Shown: positions 19,440-26,481 of the stretch, piece after piece | Layout of the letters: every line of letters starts with the position of its first letter | How positions within the stretch are numbered: position 1 is the stretch's first letter | NCBI GenBank assembly: GCA_023431185.1 | Contig: JAEYXS010000107.1 | Coordinates: 1 to 56,441, forward strand | Length of the DNA: 56,441 nucleotides | Source of the DNA: Verrucomicrobiota bacterium | Lineage (GTDB): Bacteria; Verrucomicrobiota; Verrucomicrobiia; Limisphaerales; JAEYXS01 | Reading direction: 5' to 3' | Notes under the pieces: model-generated | Seen by the model: only the letters and a program-made list of their open reading frames with translations | What the model was told of the DNA's origin: nothing | Database searches by the model: none | Made by a program: the position numbers and the translations under genes

Positions 19440-19751
19440 ATGAACGACGATGCCGCAGCCAAAGCTGCCCAATTCGGTGCCGAGTTCATTGACTTGGAGC
19501 AATTCTCCTTCCCGCCGGAACTACTCGCCCGGATACCGGCCGTGATTGCGCGGTCCTATCAGGTTCTCCCTTTGGATTTTATCCCCCAGCACCCGCACGC
19601 CTTGCTGAAAATCGCCGTCAGCGATCCCTCCGATCTCGATGCTCTCGACGATCTCGTCGGCCTATTGCGCTGCGACCTCATGATCTGCATCGTCGACGCA
19701 CAACAACTCCGCACCTTCATCAACAAACTCTATCCCCCTCCAATCCTATAA
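19440..19751 (+). CDS. Standalone MshEN / GspE N-terminal-like domain protein
   Basis: 103 residues. The sequence LARIPAVIARSYQVLPLDF... LLKIAVSDPSDLDALDDL is the N-terminal domain found at the start of type II secretion/type IV pilus ATPases (PilB/GspE), which in MshE binds c-di-GMP. No ATPase domain is attached. It may be a signalling adaptor or a remnant. Confidence 0.75.
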   Translation: MNDDAAAKAAQFGAEFIDLEQFSFPPELLARIPAVIARSYQVLPLDFIPQHPHALLKIAVSDPSDLDALDDLVGLLRCDLMICIVDAQQLRTFINKLYPPPIL

Positions 19752-19910
19752 ATCTCGTTAATCCTGTCGAAAAATCCCCTCTGCGCCTCAACCTTTTCCA
19801 TCTGTGTGAATCTGTGTCCATCTGCGGTTAAAAAGAAGAGAGAGCGCCGCACCTAAAGCACGACGCCCTCCCAACCATCCACTATCCACCATCTACCATC
19901 CACTCGCAGC
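19752..19910. other. Spacer between MshEN-like gene and rtcB
   Basis: The stretch contains an ATCTGTGTGAATCTGTGTCC-type repeat common between genes in this phylum. No gene is seen. Confidence 0.35.
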
Positions 19911-21437
19911 TCACGCCGCCCCACGCAGACTCTGATCCGCATCCTTGATCACAAACCGCGCCTTCAGCCGCGCGACCTCGCTCGCCAGCCCGGCTTTGTT
20001 CACCGAATCCAGCACCGCATCGAAGTCCTTGTACGCCGCCGGCGCCTCGTCCTTCGGATACACGCGGCAGTTCGTCAGGATATCGTTCGTCACGAACTCC
20101 TCATCTACCGTCTTCTGGTCCAGCGCCCGATCCGCCGCCTTACGCCCCATCGCACGGCCCGCCCCGTGATTCACGGAATAAGAGCTTACCGAAGCCCCCG
20201 CATCCGCCACCATGATGCACGAACCCGCCGTCGGATTTCCCGGCAGCAAGATCGGATGCCCCGTATCCGCGAACAACGTCCCCTTCAGTGACGGATGCCC
20301 CGCCGGAAACGCCCGCGTCGCGCCCTTGCGATGCACCCAGCCTTCACCGGCAAATCCACCGCTACCATTCGGCAGCAGCTCCTTCCGCGCGATGTTATGG
20401 CTGATGAAATACACCAGCGATCCCTTCACGCCCGGGATGATCTCCTGGAACGCCTCCAGCACCAGCGCATTGATCAGCAGATGATTGACCGTCGCGAAGT
20501 TCGCCCCCAGCGACATATCATCGATATACGCATCCGCCTCCGGTGTCCCGAGCGGCGCATACACCAGCTCACGATCCTCACCCGGCAGCGGAATGCTCCA
20601 ATCGCTGAACTTACGTTGCAACGCATGGAACTGCATGCTCGCCAGCGCATGCCCAAACCCGCGTGAACCGCAGTGCGAAAGGAACCCCGCGCACCCGTCC
20701 TTCAGCCCAAACACCTCCGCGACCGTACGCGCACGCTCATTATCACCGATGCGCACGACCTCGCACTCACCGAAGTGATTTCCACCACCGTAGGAACCAA
20801 GCTGGCTCATCTTTTCACCGAAGCGCCCGATCTGGTTCGTCTTCAGCAGCATCTCCAGGCGATTCGCCAGCGCATCCTTCGTCTCATCGTGGCCCGTATG
20901 CGCCGCATCCTCACAACGCTGCGCCCACTCCTGCGGGATCCCCAGGGCATGACACACCGTCGGCGACGCCCCTTCCGTCACTGCCATGAACCCCAGCTCC
21001 TCACCCACCTTGCGCGCCTTATACGCCGATCTCTGACCACGCCCCGCCCCCGTCGGCGTGCGCTCCATGATCGCATTGATCAAAGCGCGACGCACCGGCT
21101 TGTCCAGCAACTGATCCTCCGGCAGATCCATCTGCAGATAGCTCATCGAGCACTTGATATCCACGCCCACCGGCCCCGGATAAACGTGCGTCGGCGACAC
21201 CATCACGCACCCCACCGGCGCGCCATACCCCGCATGAGCATCCGGGTTCAACACCAGATCCGTCACGCCCGGCGCACCGCGCGAGTTCAATGCCTGCTGC
21301 AAGCACTTCGCATCAAACCCCGCGCGAATGGAATTCGTCCCGATCACCGTGATCGGCTTCCCCTTGTCCCCCGGAGCCGGGATGAAGCCCGTCGCCTCAC
21401 CCGTCGGGTGGATATGTGTATTCATTTCCCCACTCAT
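19911..21437 (-). CDS. rtcB: RtcB RNA-splicing ligase family protein
   Basis: 508 residues. RtcB joins RNA 2',3'-cyclic phosphate or 3'-phosphate ends to 5'-OH ends using GTP and Mn(II). Signature segments are present: the N-terminal metal-site region HAGYGAPVGCVMVSP and GVDIKCSM, the GGGNHFGECEV loop, HCGSRGFGH, and the guanylate-acceptor histidine context YSVNHGAGRAMGRK. The start ATG (MSGEMNTHIHP) has GAGGT upstream; a second ATG follows 12 nt later. It is the last gene of the leftward RNA island, 18 nt after the DUF4238 gene, and could seal the split or intron-containing tRNAs encoded upstream. Confidence 0.93.
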   Translation of the reverse strand: MSGEMNTHIHPTGEATGFIPAPGDKGKPITVIGTNSIRAGFDAKCLQQALNSRGAPGVTDLVLNPDAHAGYGAPVGCVMVSPTHVYPGPVGVDIKCSMSYLQMDLPEDQLLDKPVRRALINAIMERTPTGAGRGQRSAYKARKVGEELGFMAVTEGASPTVCHALGIPQEWAQRCEDAAHTGHDETKDALANRLEMLLKTNQIGRFGEKMSQLGSYGGGNHFGECEVVRIGDNERARTVAEVFGLKDGCAGFLSHCGSRGFGHALASMQFHALQRKFSDWSIPLPGEDRELVYAPLGTPEADAYIDDMSLGANFATVNHLLINALVLEAFQEIIPGVKGSLVYFISHNIARKELLPNGSGGFAGEGWVHRKGATRAFPAGHPSLKGTLFADTGHPILLPGNPTAGSCIMVADAGASVSSYSVNHGAGRAMGRKAADRALDQKTVDEEFVTNDILTNCRVYPKDEAPAAYKDFDAVLDSVNKAGLASEVARLKARFVIKDADQSLRGAA

Positions 21438-21455
21438 AAAACCTCACATCCCAAT

Positions 21456-22676
21456 CTATTTTTTCTTCTCTGAGTTTAAATAATGCTGATGCATTTCCTC
21501 ACTGTCCTCTTCTTCGCTGAGACGATTAAAATGAAAGCAACGCCCTCTTCTCTTCCGACCAAAAAGCCGAGCAAACTCTCCCTGAAAACGTTGAAATTTG
21601 CTAAATTCACTTGCGCCTCCAAGCCCACTGCCAAATCCCTTTTGCCAAGGTCTACGGCCATATTCATCAAAAGCAGTCGATGTCCCATCGGCAAAGCTCA
21701 TAAAGACTTCTTTTGAAAAACTCAAACATCGTGGTTCAGGCATCAAAAGATAACCATTCCCATATGTATTCCACTGTGATTTAGAAACGTACTTTTCAGG
21801 GTACAACCACTCCTCTCTAGCTGCCCCAATGTGCTTTTTCGCTCTACTTTTAATGATAAAATTAATCTGTCGGACCTCATGTTCCGTGAGACAACGAGAA
21901 ATCTGGATGTCCATTAATTTGAACAGAGAACCCCTGAAAAAATCCGGGTTAGGCCGCAACTCCACCTCTTTTTGGTAAGGATTTCTAACCCAAGAAAGAT
22001 TGGTCAAAATAAGCACCTTATCAAGAGATAGCGGAAATACGGAGTGAGTAGCGTGAAAACGAATATCTGGATCGTTCAACCCTTTGCACCACTGGGAACT
22101 TGGCCCACATCGGCGGTTGTAGACAGTAACCGGATGGTCAGATACGATGAATTTTGTCTCTGATTGAGAGGCATCAGCAATACTCCATACGCATTCAGTC
22201 CAGATTGCACAATAAAGCTGATACCACTTCACCATTAAAGACAGCACTTGCTCCTTACTTTTCCCAGGCGCAATTTGGGTGAGCCATCCAAGCCCTTTGA
22301 TTGTCCTCAGTTTCTGCGTACTCATGTATCTCACAAGATTATTCAATTTCTCTTCGTCAAATCCCCCATGCTTAAAATCAGCAAAAAACTTAACGGCTTG
22401 ATGACCATTTCTATCAATTTCCCCAAAGAAATTCTTCTCAATATCTTTTGATTTATCTTCCCCGAACGTTCTTGTGTACAAATCTTTTTCTGCAAAGCAG
22501 TATTTGAACCCAAGTCGCCTAACCGCCCGCCTAGGATGCGACACACCGCGTGGATCAACAATTACGCTCGGATTCAAATCCAAGTAGTAAAGCTCTTGAT
22601 CCTTTTGGTTCACAGGCAGGAATTGCTTTTGATACCAAATAGGAACGTAGTGGTTATTTTCGTACTCTTTGGACAT
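21456..22676 (-). CDS. DUF4238 protein
   Basis: 406 residues beginning MSKEYENNHYVPIWYQKQFL, the hallmark of DUF4238. A central FIVSDHPVTVYNRR motif and HATHSVFPLSLDKVLILT follow, also typical. Function is unknown; the family is common in defence and mobile loci. The gene is visibly AT-richer than its neighbours, suggesting separate acquisition. It is placed directly before rtcB in the same orientation. Confidence 0.8.
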   Translation of the reverse strand: MSKEYENNHYVPIWYQKQFLPVNQKDQELYYLDLNPSVIVDPRGVSHPRRAVRRLGFKYCFAEKDLYTRTFGEDKSKDIEKNFFGEIDRNGHQAVKFFADFKHGGFDEEKLNNLVRYMSTQKLRTIKGLGWLTQIAPGKSKEQVLSLMVKWYQLYCAIWTECVWSIADASQSETKFIVSDHPVTVYNRRCGPSSQWCKGLNDPDIRFHATHSVFPLSLDKVLILTNLSWVRNPYQKEVELRPNPDFFRGSLFKLMDIQISRCLTEHEVRQINFIIKSRAKKHIGAAREEWLYPEKYVSKSQWNTYGNGYLLMPEPRCLSFSKEVFMSFADGTSTAFDEYGRRPWQKGFGSGLGGASEFSKFQRFQGEFARLFGRKRRGRCFHFNRLSEEEDSEEMHQHYLNSEKKK

Positions 22677-22708
22677 ACATATAAATCTCTCAAAAGAGCA
22701 TCCTTCAG

Positions 22709-23611
22709 TCAGCCCATTTCGCAGGCATGATTACACAATAGCCTTAAATTTTTGACTCTCATTCGTTCGTAAAAACCATCCGCCCCCATTCCCTCCGGCA
22801 ACCCCGAAACCCCGCCATCCCCCGTCTCGATCACGATCCACCGTCCATCCGTTTGCCGTGCCACATCCATCGTGATGAAGCGGTTGCTGAACCGCCGCGC
22901 CAGCATCGTCCACATAGCCAGCTCGCTTAACGGCTCTTCCTTCGTCGCCGCCAGCAACTCGCCATCCCAGAAGAACAGCCGCACCTCATCATGCTTTGGC
23001 CGACCGCACGCATGCGCCCCATTGCAGACCAGCGGATGCGCCCGCCGGAACACGAACCCCTTCTCGAACTCATCCCCGCGCACATACAACATCGTGAGCA
23101 GGATATCCTTGAACCGCGCATACGTCGTCCCCGCCGGAATGAAACAAGCATCCTTCCACCGATGCTTCGCCGACTTCACAAAGTCCTTCACGATCACATC
23201 GCCCGCCGCCAGTTCCTCATACACCGCCCACGCCGCCCGCACATCGTTCCCTGCAATCCACCGGCTCTCCGGCGTGTGACCGGCCAGCAGTGGATACGCA
23301 TTCGGCAAGTAATGCGCCTCCGCATACTGCACCGGCGACACCACCGGCTCATACCCCAGCGCGATCAACTCCCGATGCAACGAGCCATAAGCCCAACACC
23401 GCAACATCCATCCGCGATGCAAGATCGCCTCACCCGCGTCCGTCGCTGGCGCGCAATGTTTCAACGCCTCCGGCGCATTCCCCTCGCGCAACCGGTCCAC
23501 GTCATACAACTCACACGCGAACCCCGCCGCCCTCGCCGCCTGCCACTCCCCCGCATACTCCGGATCCGCCCGCCGCCTATGTAAAGGATGACTCGGAAAC
23601 AATATTTTCAT
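22709..23611 (-). CDS. ATP-grasp (R2K-clade-like) protein
   Basis: 300 residues. MKILFPSHPLHRRRADPEYAGEWQAA opens the protein. Later segments GDVIVKDFVKSAKHRWKDAC, VRGDEFEKGFVFRR, EVRLFFWDGELLA and GRWIVIETGDGGVSG correspond to the nucleotide- and Mg-binding strands of the ATP-grasp R2K clade. Such enzymes form amide or peptide-like bonds, so it may modify a protein or small molecule. Its first 35 nt overlap the preceding gene, indicating translational coupling. Confidence 0.75.
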   Translation of the reverse strand: MKILFPSHPLHRRRADPEYAGEWQAARAAGFACELYDVDRLREGNAPEALKHCAPATDAGEAILHRGWMLRCWAYGSLHRELIALGYEPVVSPVQYAEAHYLPNAYPLLAGHTPESRWIAGNDVRAAWAVYEELAAGDVIVKDFVKSAKHRWKDACFIPAGTTYARFKDILLTMLYVRGDEFEKGFVFRRAHPLVCNGAHACGRPKHDEVRLFFWDGELLAATKEEPLSELAMWTMLARRFSNRFITMDVARQTDGRWIVIETGDGGVSGLPEGMGADGFYERMRVKNLRLLCNHACEMG

Positions 23612-23951
23612 GGGTAAACTCCCGTATCACTTCGATTTCACCAACTATATTCGCGTTGAACTGCTCCAACTCTTCCGCTGGCACCCACAATTCCTTGTGA
23701 ACCTGCGTGCCGACCTGTTGCACCTCATACTTCGCCACAAAATCCGCCTTCACCTGAAAGCGCGTGACATATCCGGCACCAGACGCACGCACATTCCAGT
23801 CGCGCGCGATCTGCACCGCGTATTCTTCGTTCATTACAGGATAAAAGATCGGCTGCTCCGGCAGACGCGGCGGAAACGCGCGCCAGCCGCTGGCCTTGAT
23901 CAGCTCCAGTTCCTTCGGTCCAACCGGTCGATACAGAGTCTTCGTATTCAT
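23577..23951 (-). CDS. ADP-ribosylation/crystallin J1-like small protein
   Basis: 124 residues starting MNTKTLYRPVGPKELELI, with GWRAFPPRLPEQPIFYPVMN, EYAVQIARDWN and ELWVPAEELEQFN. This matches the small family usually annotated ADP-ribosylation/crystallin J1. Its biochemical activity is not firmly established. It overlaps the ATP-grasp start and follows the HNH gene, so HNH, this protein and the ATP-grasp enzyme form a tight cassette. Confidence 0.75.
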   Translation of the reverse strand: MNTKTLYRPVGPKELELIKASGWRAFPPRLPEQPIFYPVMNEEYAVQIARDWNVRASGAGYVTRFQVKADFVAKYEVQQVGTQVHKELWVPAEELEQFNANIVGEIEVIREFTHENIVSESSFT

Positions 23952-24005
23952 AAATTTGCTTTCTAAATGGAGGCGGCGGGTTTAACTCCCGCCGCCTCAG
24001 TTCGT

Positions 24006-24590
24006 TTACTCATTCAAAAAAAGCTTCCACTCCGGGATGCTGTGTGAATTTCGGATCGTCGCCGTGACCAACTGCTCTTTCGGAGCGCGTGGCACGCTGA
24101 GCAGCTTCAACCCCGCCTCATGGGGCAGGCGATTCCCCTTCCGGGTATTCACATCCTTCGCTGACCACACCAGGTTCTCCCACGTGTCCTGCCCACCGCG
24201 CGAACGCGGCAACACGTGGTCCAGACTGCCCTCCTCCGGACGCAGCTCACGACCGGTGTACTGGCAGCGATTCCCATCGCGCTCGCGGATCGTCTTGGCG
24301 CACAGCTTCGGGCGCTTCTTCGGCACCCTGTCGAAGTTCACCGCCACGATCACCGTCGGGACACGGATCTGCCCTCGCGCCGTGCGGACCGCTTGATCCT
24401 GCTCACGCACCGGGAGAGTGATCCACTCCGCCCACGTGACTGGCCGGATGTATTCCTCGCCCTCGATCTCCAGCGCTGTGGCCGCGCCCGTCGCCATCTG
24501 GCAAAAAGCCTCCGCGGGCGTCCGCACATGGATCGCCTGCCAGTTCCGGTTCAAGACCAGCACTACTGCCTTGTTCAGCACGTCGCTCAT
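24006..24590 (-). CDS. HNH endonuclease
   Basis: 194 residues. The HNH fold is clear: RDGNRCQYTGRELRPEEGSLDHVLPRSRGG (first Cys and the DHV histidine), then NLVWSAKDVNTRKGNRL (the Asn and final residues). The N-terminal 80 residues match the extension seen in HNH proteins of this subgroup (VLVLNRNWQAIHVRTPAEAF). It would cleave nucleic acid. Its position between the tRNA array and the RtcB end of the island suggests a role in RNA or DNA end processing, but this is inference. Confidence 0.87.
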   Translation of the reverse strand: MSDVLNKAVVLVLNRNWQAIHVRTPAEAFCQMATGAATALEIEGEEYIRPVTWAEWITLPVREQDQAVRTARGQIRVPTVIVAVNFDRVPKKRPKLCAKTIRERDGNRCQYTGRELRPEEGSLDHVLPRSRGGQDTWENLVWSAKDVNTRKGNRLPHEAGLKLLSVPRAPKEQLVTATIRNSHSIPEWKLFLNE

Positions 24591-24609
24591 AAATCGTTCT
24601 CTTCGTTAA

Positions 24610-24702
24610 ACGGCTAAAAGCGTTAATCGTAAAAACGGTTAAGCAGTCGCAACGTGATCCTCTCACGCTGTAACGATTCAACCTTTCAACGCTTCTAGCC
24701 GT
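24610..24702. repeat. Long imperfect palindrome between HNH and tRNA-Gln
   Basis: ACGGCTAAAAGCGTTAATCG at the left pairs with the AACGCTTCTAGCCGT and ACGATT blocks at the right. The transcript would fold into one long hairpin. Confidence 0.6.
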
Positions 24703-24771
24703 GTTGGTGTTTGTCCTCTGTTGTTATGGAAAAATTCCTTCTCGTCCTCGAACCTTTCGACAATCTTAAAC

Positions 24772-24846
24772 TGGCTGCCTCGCCTGGAATTGCACCAGAT
24801 CCTCCGGTTTCAGAGACCGGCACGCTGCTGATTACGCCACGAGGCG
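24772..24846 (-). tRNA. tRNA-Gln(CUG), aberrant elbow
   Basis: The acceptor pairs from position 2 to 7 with a C1-A72 mismatch; G73 and CCA are encoded. The anticodon loop is CTCTGAA. The T-loop TGCAATT has G55, and the D-loop AATCAGCA lacks GG. Confidence 0.85.
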
Positions 24847-24854
24847 ATTGAAAA

Positions 24855-24928
24855 TGGTCACCCGGGAAGGTACTGCCCCCTCGACTTCTGGATGTAAGCC
24901 AGACGCGATGCTATTTCACCACCGAGTG
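24855..24928 (-). tRNA. tRNA-Val(UAC), aberrant elbow
   Basis: Acceptor CACTCGG/CCGGGTG, A73, CCA encoded. Anticodon loop CTTACAT. T-loop GGCAGTA and D-loop AATAGCA, neither canonical. Confidence 0.83.
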
Positions 24929-24937
24929 AATCAAATG

Positions 24938-25006
24938 GAGAATGAAGAATTCAGAATGCAGAAAAGCCGGTTTTCTTCACTCTACCTTCTGCATTCTCAA
25001 TTCTCT
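24938..25006. repeat. Palindromic spacer element
   Basis: CAGAATGCAGAA and TTCTGCATTC, flanked by GAGAAT and AATTCTC, form a near-complete hairpin between two tRNA genes. Confidence 0.6.
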
Positions 25007-25012
25007 AAAAAC

Positions 25013-25089
25013 TGGTGGAGCCGGAGGTAGTTGCAACCTCACCCTATCGGATTAAAAGTCCGATGCCGGTCTGCTGTGGCTTCAGCTCC
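25013..25089 (-). tRNA. tRNA-Lys(UUU), aberrant elbow
   Basis: Acceptor GGAGCTG/CGGCTCC, A73, CCA encoded. Anticodon loop CTTTTAA. T-loop TGCAACT. D-loop ACAGCAGACC without GG. Confidence 0.85.
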
Positions 25090-25104
25090 GCATCAAAAAG
25101 GGCC

Positions 25105-25176
25105 TCCTCTGGCCGGTCTCTTCCACCGGCTTCATCCGTTAAACATGGACCGCTCGAGCTGCTTCGCGATCAGAGG
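25105..25176 (-). tRNA. Degenerate tRNA-like element
   Basis: A six-pair acceptor (CCTCTG/CAGAGG) and a T-arm CCGGT-GGAAGAG-ACCGG are clear. The anticodon loop reads TGTTTAA with G at position 33, and CCA is not encoded. Asn or Lys identity is ambiguous; it may be a decayed gene. Confidence 0.5.
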
Positions 25177-25187
25177 TGGCTAAATTG

Positions 25188-25267
25188 AAAGGGACGAAGT
25201 AAGAAGGCCGAAGTGCGCTGGCTGGACTTTCCCGCGCACCGCTCACTTCAAACTTCGCCCCTCAAAG
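25188..25267. repeat. Imperfect palindrome related to 29555-29634
   Basis: It begins AAAGGGACGAAGT and contains GTGCGC/GCGCAC arms. The AAAGGGACGA...CCGAA.TGCG layout recurs at 29555, so it is a repeat family inside the array. Confidence 0.5.
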
Positions 25268-25269
25268 AA

Positions 25270-25360
25270 TGGCGGAAGGCCGTGGACTCGCACCACATTC
25301 CCCAAAGGGGAACCCGCTGTTTAGCAAACAGCGCCAGCACGCTCGTCTGGTTGACCCTCC
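25270..25360 (-). tRNA. tRNA-Ser(GCU), class II
   Basis: Acceptor GGAGGGT/GCCTTCC, G73, CCA encoded. Anticodon loop TTGCTAA. A long variable arm (TTCCCC/GGGGAA) is kept. T-loop TGCGAGT; the D-loop has no GG. Confidence 0.87.
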
Positions 25361-25367
25361 ACAAGTT

Positions 25368-25451
25368 TGGTCGGCGTGGGGAGAATTGCACTCCCAAGGC
25401 TGCCCGCTTTTGAGGCGGTCCGGTCTGCTCTTCCCGGTTAACCACACACCG
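25368..25451 (-). tRNA. tRNA-Leu(CAA) without class II variable arm
   Basis: Acceptor CGGTGTG/CACGCCG, A73, CCA. Anticodon loop CTCAAAA. Seven nucleotides (TGGTTAA) separate acceptor and D-stem instead of two, and the variable region is only CAGCCTT. T-loop TGCAATT. Confidence 0.8.
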
Positions 25452-25452
25452 T

Positions 25453-25534
25453 TCGATGCCCCGGGACTTGCACCCGGAAGGCGCAGTGATTTTAAGTCAT
25501 TGGGGTCTGCTATTCCCGCTGAGGCCAGGCATCG
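25453..25534 (-). tRNA. tRNA-Leu(UAA) without class II variable arm
   Basis: Acceptor CGATGCC/GGCATCG, A73, no encoded CCA. Anticodon loop CTTAAAA. It has the same long acceptor-D linker and a short variable region ending GCCTT as the neighbouring Leu genes. T-loop TGCAAGT. Confidence 0.78.
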
Positions 25535-25541
25535 GAGAAAA

Positions 25542-25625
25542 TGGTCGGCGTGAGAGGACTTGCACCTCCAAGGCTCACAGTTTCTAAGACTGTCCCCTCT
25601 GCTATTCGGGGTTAACCACACGCCG
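25542..25625 (-). tRNA. tRNA-Leu(UAG) without class II variable arm
   Basis: Acceptor CGGCGTG/CACGCCG, A73, CCA. D-stem CCCC/GGGG after a TGGTTAA linker. Anticodon loop CTTAGAA. Variable GAGCCTT. T-loop TGCAAGT. Confidence 0.82.
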
Positions 25626-25636
25626 GAAAACTAAAA

Positions 25637-25882
25637 TGGTGCCATGTGAAGGATTCGAACCTTCAACCTTCCCGTTCCCGGAGATTATTTGGGAAAAGCA
25701 TTGGTGATGGCTGCGCAGGACAAACGGGTTAGGGCTAGGCGCGATGAGGGAGCATATTGGCCACAAAATCTGTGACCGAACCGCAACAACGCCCTAAACC
25801 GTTTGAACTAGCAGACAGCGCCAATGCTTTTTCCAAACAGTCTCTCAAAGCAGGACGCCTCTGCCAATTGGGCCAACACGGC
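25637..25882 (-). tRNA. tRNA-Gln(UUG) with ~168-nt structured insert at about 37/38
   Basis: The 5' part (25845-25882) supplies acceptor GCCGTGT, a D-arm with GG, anticodon strand TCCTG and loop CTTTGA. The 3' part (25637-25676) supplies AA, CGGGA, a canonical T-loop TTCGAAT, acceptor ACATGGC, A73 and CCA. Acceptor and anticodon stems pair across the gap. The insert folds on itself: GTTTGG...GCATTGG pairs with CCAATGC...CCAAAT in 17 of 18 positions, with a 4-bp GAGA/TCTC helix next to the junction and a second inner stem (AAACGGTTTAGGGC / GCCCTAACCCGTTT). No group I core is visible. The junction is ambiguous by about 1 nt. It is either an intron or an enlarged anticodon arm. Confidence 0.72.
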
Positions 25883-25887
25883 ATGTC

Positions 25888-25970
25888 AATTTACGATTTT
25901 GGATTTACGATTCACGAGGCAGCATGTTTCTCCGTGACGCTCGTCATTCGTAAATCTGAAATCGTAAATA
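25888..25970. repeat. TTTACGATTT palindrome, copy 1
   Basis: TTTACGATTTTGGATTTACG at the left pairs with CGTAAATC and AAATCGTAAA at the right. Related copies lie at 34841 and 35691, also between tRNA genes. Confidence 0.65.
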
Positions 25971-25974
25971 AAAC

Positions 25975-26050
25975 TGGTGCTTCGGCAGGGACTTGCACCC
26001 TGACATATCTGTTTAAGAGACAGAGACTCTGCTGCTCGAGTTCCCGAAGC
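25975..26050 (-). tRNA. tRNA-Lys(CUU), aberrant elbow
   Basis: Acceptor GCTTCGG/CCGAAGC, A73, CCA. Anticodon loop CTCTTAA. T-loop TGCAAGT. D-loop GAGCAGCA. Confidence 0.87.
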
Positions 26051-26067
26051 GTAAAATGAAATAGTTT

Positions 26068-26143
26068 TGCCACGCGGGGATGGACTTGAACCATCGCATC
26101 CAGGCCTGTGAGGTCCTGGACAAGCACCTGCCGCCCGCATGGC
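26068..26143 (-). tRNA. Probable tRNA-Val(CAC)
   Basis: Acceptor GCCATGC/GCGTGGC, A73, no CCA. T-loop TTCAAGT is near canonical. The anticodon region can be read CTCACAG but its stem is weak; an outer CCAGG/CCTGG pairing leaves a 10-nt loop. The D-arm is poorly formed. Identity is tentative. Confidence 0.55.
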
Positions 26144-26157
26144 AAAGAAAAAGAGAT

Positions 26158-26239
26158 TTCCCAAGCGCACCGAGCCGAGGATGCCAGTCATTAGTTCGAC
26201 CGTGCGAGGTCTCGACCGCTCCTCTGACTCACTTGGGAA
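26158..26239 (-). tRNA. tRNA-like element with unusual architecture
   Basis: A perfect 9-bp acceptor-like stem (TTTCCCAAG/CTTGGGAAA) encloses an inner AGTCA/TGACT helix joining the D-side linker to the variable region. A GACC/GGTC hairpin and a T-arm-like GCATC/GGTGC hairpin follow. Strand is inferred from neighbours. No anticodon can be assigned safely. Confidence 0.45.
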
Positions 26240-26242
26240 AGT

Positions 26243-26317
26243 TGGACGGGCATCAGGGTAATGCTCCCTGTAATCCGGTTTGGAAGACCGGCGTGTATCT
26301 ATCAACACCTATGCCCG
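26243..26317 (-). tRNA. tRNA-Gly(UCC), aberrant elbow
   Basis: Acceptor CGGGCAT/ATGCCCG, T73, CCA. D-stem GTGT/ACAC. Anticodon loop CTTCCAA. T-loop AGCATTA. Confidence 0.85.
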
Positions 26318-26333
26318 GGAAAATGTAATGCTT

Positions 26334-26466
26334 GGATCGCGGCTGTGTTCCGCGATAGCGGAATCAGCCGCAGCACGTGAAAATTAACGGGCGTGAAATA
26401 TTCTAAACCTGCCTTGCTAAATCTGACCGCTGCGGCTGGTGCTTCCGAGGCACACAGCCGCGGTCC
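26334..26466. repeat. Inverted repeat ending the left tRNA block
   Basis: GGATCGCGGCTGTGTTCC (26334 on) and its near-complement ending at 26466 enclose CAGCCGCAGC/GCTGCGGCTG. This is a mobile-looking intergenic repeat at the junction with the beta-lactamase-like gene. Confidence 0.55.
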
Positions 26467-26481
26467 AAATAAGAACCCTCG

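Noticed and set aside
25637..25882. Group I intron in tRNA-Gln
   Set aside because: The insert is only about 168 nt, I cannot find the P3-P7 core, and its ends pair with each other instead of showing a 5' exon guide. A covariance search could overturn this.
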